64,000 nucleotides of DNA from Porphyromonas somerae DSM 23386 (lineage in GTDB: Bacteria; Bacteroidota; Bacteroidia; Bacteroidales; Porphyromonadaceae), in NCBI RefSeq assembly GCF_000372405.1, contig NZ_AQVC01000002.1, positions 28,137-92,136 of the forward strand. The letters are read 5' to 3'. Shown one piece after another: positions 60,169-64,000 of this stretch. Both the position numbers and the translations under genes were made by a program. Position 1 is the stretch's first letter, and each line of letters opens with the position of its first letter. A model generated the notes under the pieces. It had not been told where the DNA came from, ran no database searches, and worked only from the letters and a program-made list of their open reading frames with translations.

Positions 60169-62127
60169 TTAAGCCTCAGTTGTCTCAGTAGATTCAGTTG
60201 TCTCAGCTGGCTCTTCTGTCTTTGGAGTTTCCTCCTCCTTAGCGGTAGGATTTTTGATCTCCTCAGCTACCTCACGCTTACGCCCCTCCAGCGACTCAAT
60301 CTTCTCACGAAGTGCATCAATCTTCTTCTGTATCTGCATCACCATAGGATTATCTGGCGAAGCATTGAAAAAACCAATATTATTCTCATACTGGCGTAGC
60401 TCCTCCTCGAGTGCAGAGATATTGCCATTGATCATACTCCGCTCATCCTTTAGCTCATTGCTAGATAGCTCGGTAAGATCCTTCTTCATATCCACCTTGC
60501 GTGGTCTCCGATCACGGCGATTGTTGTCACGCTGGTTATCGTTTCTCCTACGAGGACTGCGACGGCTATCGTCCATCCCCTTCAGACGTCTTAGAGCACC
60601 ATAATATCTATTGAGCACCTCGCTCTTTTGATCATCAGGCACAGGGCCAACCGATGCCCACTCAGCCTCAATCTCAGCTAGTTCGGCAGTCGGATCCTCC
60701 AGCTTCTTAGCCTCCAGAGCCTCTATCTTATCAGCGATCTCCAGCTTCCTCTCCAGGTTCTCTTCACGAGAGAAGTGCTTATGATTGACCTTCTTTGCCT
60801 CAAAGAAAGTATCACACGCCTTGCGGAACTGCCTCCAAAGCTTCTGAGCCTCCCCTACTCGGGTACCCAGCTTAGAGATCACCGTCCACTCCTTTTGCAG
60901 AGCTTTCAGCTTATCGGCAGTTGATTGCCAATCGGTGCTCTCCTTAAGGGCATCGGCTTCAGCTACGATCTCGCGCATACGCTCCAGCTTAGGAGTAATC
61001 TCCTCGCTCAGTTCGCGGAGGAACGTCCTACGCTGTAGATAAAACTCATCTACCGCCACACGGAAACGCATATTTACCTCATTGAGCTTAGCCCGTGGTA
61101 CACGACCAGCCGACTTCCACTCCTTACGGATCGCCTCCATTTGGTCTTCATACTCTCTCCATCCTCTACGAGTAGTTGGAAGGGTTACTAAGAGATTTTC
61201 AAGCTTCTCAATAATCTCCATCTTATGAGCACAGTTCTGCTCCTCCTTCTCCCTGAGCTCTTTGAAGTAATCATCATGACGCTTATTGATCACTGTGGAG
61301 GCATCCTTAAAGTCCTTCCACATAATATCTCTAAACTCTGGCGCCACAGGCCCCGTCTCCTTCCACATATCGTGGAGCGTCTGGAGCTCTCTGAAGGCCT
61401 TCACGATATCAGGTTCATCTGCGAGAGCACGTGCTTTAGCGATGAAGCCCTCCTTCTCCACACGATTGTGCTTGAAGTCGTACTCCTGCGCCTCCTTATT
61501 GAGTTTATTAATCTCATAGTGCTTCTCCAGCAGAGTAGAGTATTGATTGAGCAGATCAGAGCGTAGATTTTCAGGTACATGACCTATATTCTTCCACTCA
61601 TTACGGATATTCTCAAATTCATTACGCACCTTAAAGAAGTCGTCAGTAGACTCAAGATTGGCCTCAAGGCGCTTAATCAGCTCTAACTTCTTATCATAAT
61701 TGAGGCGTCTTTCGGCCTTCTCCTCCTCCTCTTTTTTAGCCTGTAGCTCGTGGAACCTGGTCTTAAGATTGATGAACCTTGTCAATAACTCATCCTTGGA
61801 GTCGGCCGATGCTTCAGGGGTTTCTTCGCCAGTCTCTTCCTTTTCATCAAGCTCCTCCTCGTCATTAGCGATAGGCTCTTGGTGGTTGATCATTCGCTTT
61901 AGACGCTTCATCTCCTGGAGCTCTGGCAGCTGCTCCTTATTGATCATTTCAGACAGATGATCCAATAATTCGGCAACCGAAAATGCCGAAGTATCCACCT
62001 TCTCAAGCTCTTCGCTCTCCGTAGGCTGCTCCTTCGTAGCTTCAGCACCATCAGTCTGTGTCACCTCTGTTGGGGTCACATTATTCTTCTCCTCACTAGG
62101 CGTCAAAAGAGTATTCTCTTGCTCCAT
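60169..62127 (-). CDS. DUF349-repeat coiled-coil protein
   Basis: 652 residues from ATG 62127 (an upstream GTG at 62160 is in frame). After an acidic Glu/Thr-rich head (about 1-110), the protein is a series of helical DUF349 repeats (about 70 residues each), recognisable by recurring W-K-x2-G-x-V-P patterns: EWKNIGHVPENLR, MWKETGPVAPEFR, EWKSAGRVPRAKL, EWTVISKLGTRVG and EWASVGPVPDDQK. The C-terminus has a basic Arg/Asn patch (SRRSPRRRNDNQRDNNRRDRR) and a final coiled coil. Function is not established; cytosolic, possibly nucleic-acid-associated through the basic patch. Confidence 0.9.
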   Translation of the reverse strand: MEQENTLLTPSEEKNNVTPTEVTQTDGAEATKEQPTESEELEKVDTSAFSVAELLDHLSEMINKEQLPELQEMKRLKRMINHQEPIANDEEELDEKEETGEETPEASADSKDELLTRFINLKTRFHELQAKKEEEEKAERRLNYDKKLELIKRLEANLESTDDFFKVRNEFENIRNEWKNIGHVPENLRSDLLNQYSTLLEKHYEINKLNKEAQEYDFKHNRVEKEGFIAKARALADEPDIVKAFRELQTLHDMWKETGPVAPEFRDIMWKDFKDASTVINKRHDDYFKELREKEEQNCAHKMEIIEKLENLLVTLPTTRRGWREYEDQMEAIRKEWKSAGRVPRAKLNEVNMRFRVAVDEFYLQRRTFLRELSEEITPKLERMREIVAEADALKESTDWQSTADKLKALQKEWTVISKLGTRVGEAQKLWRQFRKACDTFFEAKKVNHKHFSREENLERKLEIADKIEALEAKKLEDPTAELAEIEAEWASVGPVPDDQKSEVLNRYYGALRRLKGMDDSRRSPRRRNDNQRDNNRRDRRPRKVDMKKDLTELSSNELKDERSMINGNISALEEELRQYENNIGFFNASPDNPMVMQIQKKIDALREKIESLEGRKREVAEEIKNPTAKEEETPKTEEPAETTESTETTEA

Positions 62128-62323
62128 AATCTTAATCCTTTCTAAAAAAAGTTCAACCACTAGTTACTCGCTAGTAGATACAAATATGTACTGCACCTCC
62201 CCTCACTTATAAAAGTGGCTAAAGATACCAAAAAAAGCAGACATCTACACAATTTTGGACCGATTACCACCCCAATAAGTGTAAAATAAACCCACAAACG
62301 TACACTATATTGGTTTATTTTTA

Positions 62324-62331
62324 TACCTTTG
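62324..62331 (+). promoter_or_regulatory. -7 box of the TlpA-type lipoprotein gene
   Basis: TACCTTTG, 41 bases before the ATG at 62373. The -33 element is weak. The rest of 62161-62323 shows nothing else I can name. Confidence 0.6.
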
Positions 62332-62372
62332 CGTGATAGAAGTAATAGTCATTAAACAATGAATTATTTATC

Positions 62373-63497
62373 ATGAAAAGAATTTCACTAAAACTAGGCG
62401 TATTAGCAAGTGCTATGGCACTGCTTGCTATCGCATGCCAACCCAACCAAAAGGAGTTTAAGCTAACAGCTACTGGACTTTCTGAGGGAATCAATGGGAC
62501 TTATGCTAAGGTCTATGATATCAACAATGAGGTGATAGACTCTGTACTAATCCAAAATGGTGGCTTCGTCTACACCACTCCAGCTGATGACACTGTAGCA
62601 AGGACTATAATGGTAGGGGAGACCCCAATCGCTTTTTCTTGCGAAGAGGGTGAGTATACCCTGACACAACAAACCGACGAGGCCGGCAACACCAATTTAG
62701 TTCGTGGGGGCAAAGAAACCAGTAGCTTCGTAAAGGTTCAGGCCCTCAATGACGAAGTGGCAGCAGTCAATAAGAAGTACACCGACCTCATTAATGCCAA
62801 GATGGCTACAGTACCAGAAGGTGAGGAGCCCTCTGAGGAGCTTATCAACGAGATCAACCAGCTCCAATCAGACTTCTTCAAGGAGTATAGAGCTATCAGC
62901 GAGAAGTACTATACCGATGGGGGCAATACCATTCTAGACTACACAGCCTTCTCATACCTTGCTGGTCAGTACGACGATGCAGAGTATGTTGAGCACTTTG
63001 ATGCTGCAGGAAGCATGATCAAAAACGACAAGGACCTACAAGCTCGCTACAACATGGCTAAGGCTGCCGTTAGCACTAGTGTAGGTGGTAAGTTTGTAGA
63101 CTACGAGATCGTTAACCCTGCTGGCGAAAGCAAGATGCTAAGCGAGTTCCGTGAGGAGGGTAAGTACTTCCTTCTCGACTTCTTTGCTTCTTGGTGTGGC
63201 CCATGCAAGAGGTCAATGCCTACTCTAGCAGAGGTTGAGAAGCAGTATAGCAAGATCCTCTCTTCTGTTAGCATCGCTGTATGGGAAAGAGATAATGATG
63301 GCGCTGCCTATGCAGAGGTGGTAAAGACCCACAAAATCACTTGGGCAACCATGCAAGATGCTCAAAGCAAGGGCGTAGAGCTCTATGGCGTAAGTGGCGT
63401 ACCTACCTTTATCCTCTTCTCACCAGAGGGCGAGGTACTCCTTCGTGGTCACGACATTGACGAGGTTAAGGCTAAGCTAGAAGAGCTTTCTAAGTAA
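62373..63497 (+). CDS. TlpA/ResA-type thiol-disulfide oxidoreductase lipoprotein
   Basis: 374 residues. The lipobox is LLAIAC (Cys22). An N-terminal beta domain of the DUF4369 kind (about 25-125) precedes a helical linker and the thioredoxin fold, with the active site FASWCGPCKRSMPTLAEVE (C275, C278) and the cis-Pro in VSGVPTFILFSPEGE. It probably reduces or oxidises cysteines in the periplasm, facing outwards from the membrane. This DUF4369-plus-thioredoxin layout is typical of Bacteroidetes. Promoter box in front and terminator behind mark a single-gene unit. Confidence 0.92.
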   Translation: MKRISLKLGVLASAMALLAIACQPNQKEFKLTATGLSEGINGTYAKVYDINNEVIDSVLIQNGGFVYTTPADDTVARTIMVGETPIAFSCEEGEYTLTQQTDEAGNTNLVRGGKETSSFVKVQALNDEVAAVNKKYTDLINAKMATVPEGEEPSEELINEINQLQSDFFKEYRAISEKYYTDGGNTILDYTAFSYLAGQYDDAEYVEHFDAAGSMIKNDKDLQARYNMAKAAVSTSVGGKFVDYEIVNPAGESKMLSEFREEGKYFLLDFFASWCGPCKRSMPTLAEVEKQYSKILSSVSIAVWERDNDGAAYAEVVKTHKITWATMQDAQSKGVELYGVSGVPTFILFSPEGEVLLRGHDIDEVKAKLEELSK

Positions 63498-63520
63498 GCC
63501 GATAACAACCGATCATATAA

Positions 63521-63557
63521 GGGTGCAGACTACCTAGGTAGCCTGCACCCTTTATTA
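63521..63557 (+). terminator. Terminator of the TlpA-type gene
   Basis: AAGGGTGCAG (63521-63530) pairs with CTGCACCCTT (63545-63554) around CTACCTAGGTAG, itself a palindrome, followed by TATTAT. Confidence 0.85.
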
Positions 63558-63573
63558 TGTCCGAAAAGTGACC

Positions 63574-63591
63574 AGGGGTTACGCATTAGAA
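63574..63591 (-). repeat. Dispersed motif TTCTAATGCGTAA, copy 2
   Basis: On the minus strand TTCTAATGCGTAACCCCT, the counterpart of 51221-51240. Confidence 0.55.
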
Positions 63592-63776
63592 TGTTCTTAC
63601 CACGAGACATTCATCAGAGAGTCAATGGGTAAGGACCTCCGCGAGGAGGTCCGATTTGTCGTAACCCCCATTCGAGGCTCGCAGAGCCGATGAATGGGGT
63701 AAATGTGGTTTCCTGAAAAAGGTTGACTCGGTTAATGTTACGTTGTTATTAATCCTGCTTTATGTTGACTTTCTAG

Positions 63777-63843
63777 CCTTTAGTCCTGTGAGGGGTTGAC
63801 TGGAGGGCGTAGCCCGGAAGGAAACCCCTCACAGGACTAAAGG
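63777..63843. repeat. Perfect 21-bp inverted repeat beside the IS transposase
   Basis: 63777-63797 pairs perfectly with 63823-63843 (arm CCTTTAGTCCTGTGAGGGGTT), 25-base centre, ending 17 bases before the transposase stop codon. It may be the transposase terminator or part of the IS end. Confidence 0.8.
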
Positions 63844-63860
63844 TACCAAAACTTGGGCAC

Positions 63861-64000
63861 CTATCCTATTTTTTGATTTTCAAGGTACTCCTCTCTATAG
63901 CTTTTCCACCTCTTGGGGATTTTCCCTTTGCACTTTGAGGCTTCAACAGGTGTCTTATAGTCGAGACTCATGTGAGGCCTTTTTGTGTTGTAAAACTCTA
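63861..64000 (-). mobile_element. IS3-family transposase, C-terminal part, cut by window edge
   Basis: 45 C-terminal codons plus stop, read on the minus strand from 63998. EFYNTKRPHMSLDYKTPVEA is the typical C-terminal block of IS3-family (IS150-like) OrfB integrases, just after the catalytic Glu region; a basic tail (KGKIPKRWKSYREEYLENQ) follows. The rest of the gene lies beyond the window, so I cannot say whether the element is complete or active. Terminal repeats are not identified with certainty; the palindrome at 63777-63843 lies next to it. Confidence 0.85.

Larger units (their letters stand above)
63498..63860. other. Gap holding terminator, palindromes and IS flank
   Basis: No gene. 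It contains the TlpA-gene terminator (63521-63557), the dispersed motif (63574-63591), two GC-rich hairpins (GGACCTCC...GGAGGTCC near 63630, and CCCATTC...GAATGGG near 63670-63700), and the 21-bp inverted repeat 63777-63843 just outside the transposase. Confidence 0.7.

Overview
The window reads as chromosome of a Bacteroidales bacterium, most likely Porphyromonas or a close relative. The evidence is the succinyl-CoA to 4-hydroxybutyrate gene set in the order abfD, nifU-like, CoA-transferase, 4hbD, sucD; a DPP5-like S9 peptidase; Bacteroidales families such as DUF6078, DUF5074 and DUF5683; and many promoters of the Bacteroidetes type (TTTG, about 19 bases, TAnnTTTG). No rRNA, tRNA, CRISPR array or prophage was seen. 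The species cannot be fixed from the sequence alone.

Layout. 1-13.5 kb: mostly minus-strand housekeeping and catabolic genes (alkaline phosphatase, M24 peptidase, dGTPase, sirtuin, GH92 mannosidase, dUTPase, LpxK, SppA, FolE, a SPOR protein). 13.6-20.8 kb, plus strand: prmA, then a Bacteroidetes promoter and a cobalamin riboswitch in front of the five-gene 4-hydroxybutyrate operon. 20.9-26.3 kb, minus strand: small lipoprotein, purE, gcvH, rpoN and a transglutaminase-like lipoprotein. 26.5-40 kb, plus strand: an ECF sigma factor, a probable 6S RNA, a zinc/cadmium-type P-ATPase with a Fur-family regulator, the parA-parB-DUF5683-lytic transglycosylase string, and a vitamin-B12-type TonB uptake locus. 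40-46.9 kb, minus strand: trxA, dnaE, ligA and a SIMPL protein.

47.2-50.4 kb is an AT-rich island of three unrecognised minus-strand genes: a zinc ribbon, a 729-residue multidomain protein with pore-former-like beta segments, and a hydrophobic/coiled-coil partner. It is followed by almost 1 kb of palindromic intergenic DNA. 51.3-63.5 kb returns to core genes (nadK, rnz, a MerR regulator, a SPOR lipoprotein, dpp5, PspC/PadR, an ATP-grasp-like protein, a DUF349 protein, a TlpA-type lipoprotein). The right edge cuts through an IS3-family transposase.

Three threads stand out. First, a B12 riboswitch sits before a B12-independent succinyl-CoA to butyrate route that competes with the B12-dependent methylmalonyl-CoA (propionate) route, and the window also carries a B12-type uptake locus. 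Second, the 47-50 kb island is the best candidate for an undescribed system. Third, the large gaps carry two dispersed repeat families: arrays of exactly four degenerate 22-bp dyad units at three loci, and hairpins sharing the core TGTTGCACGA, one of which forms the leader of a gene.
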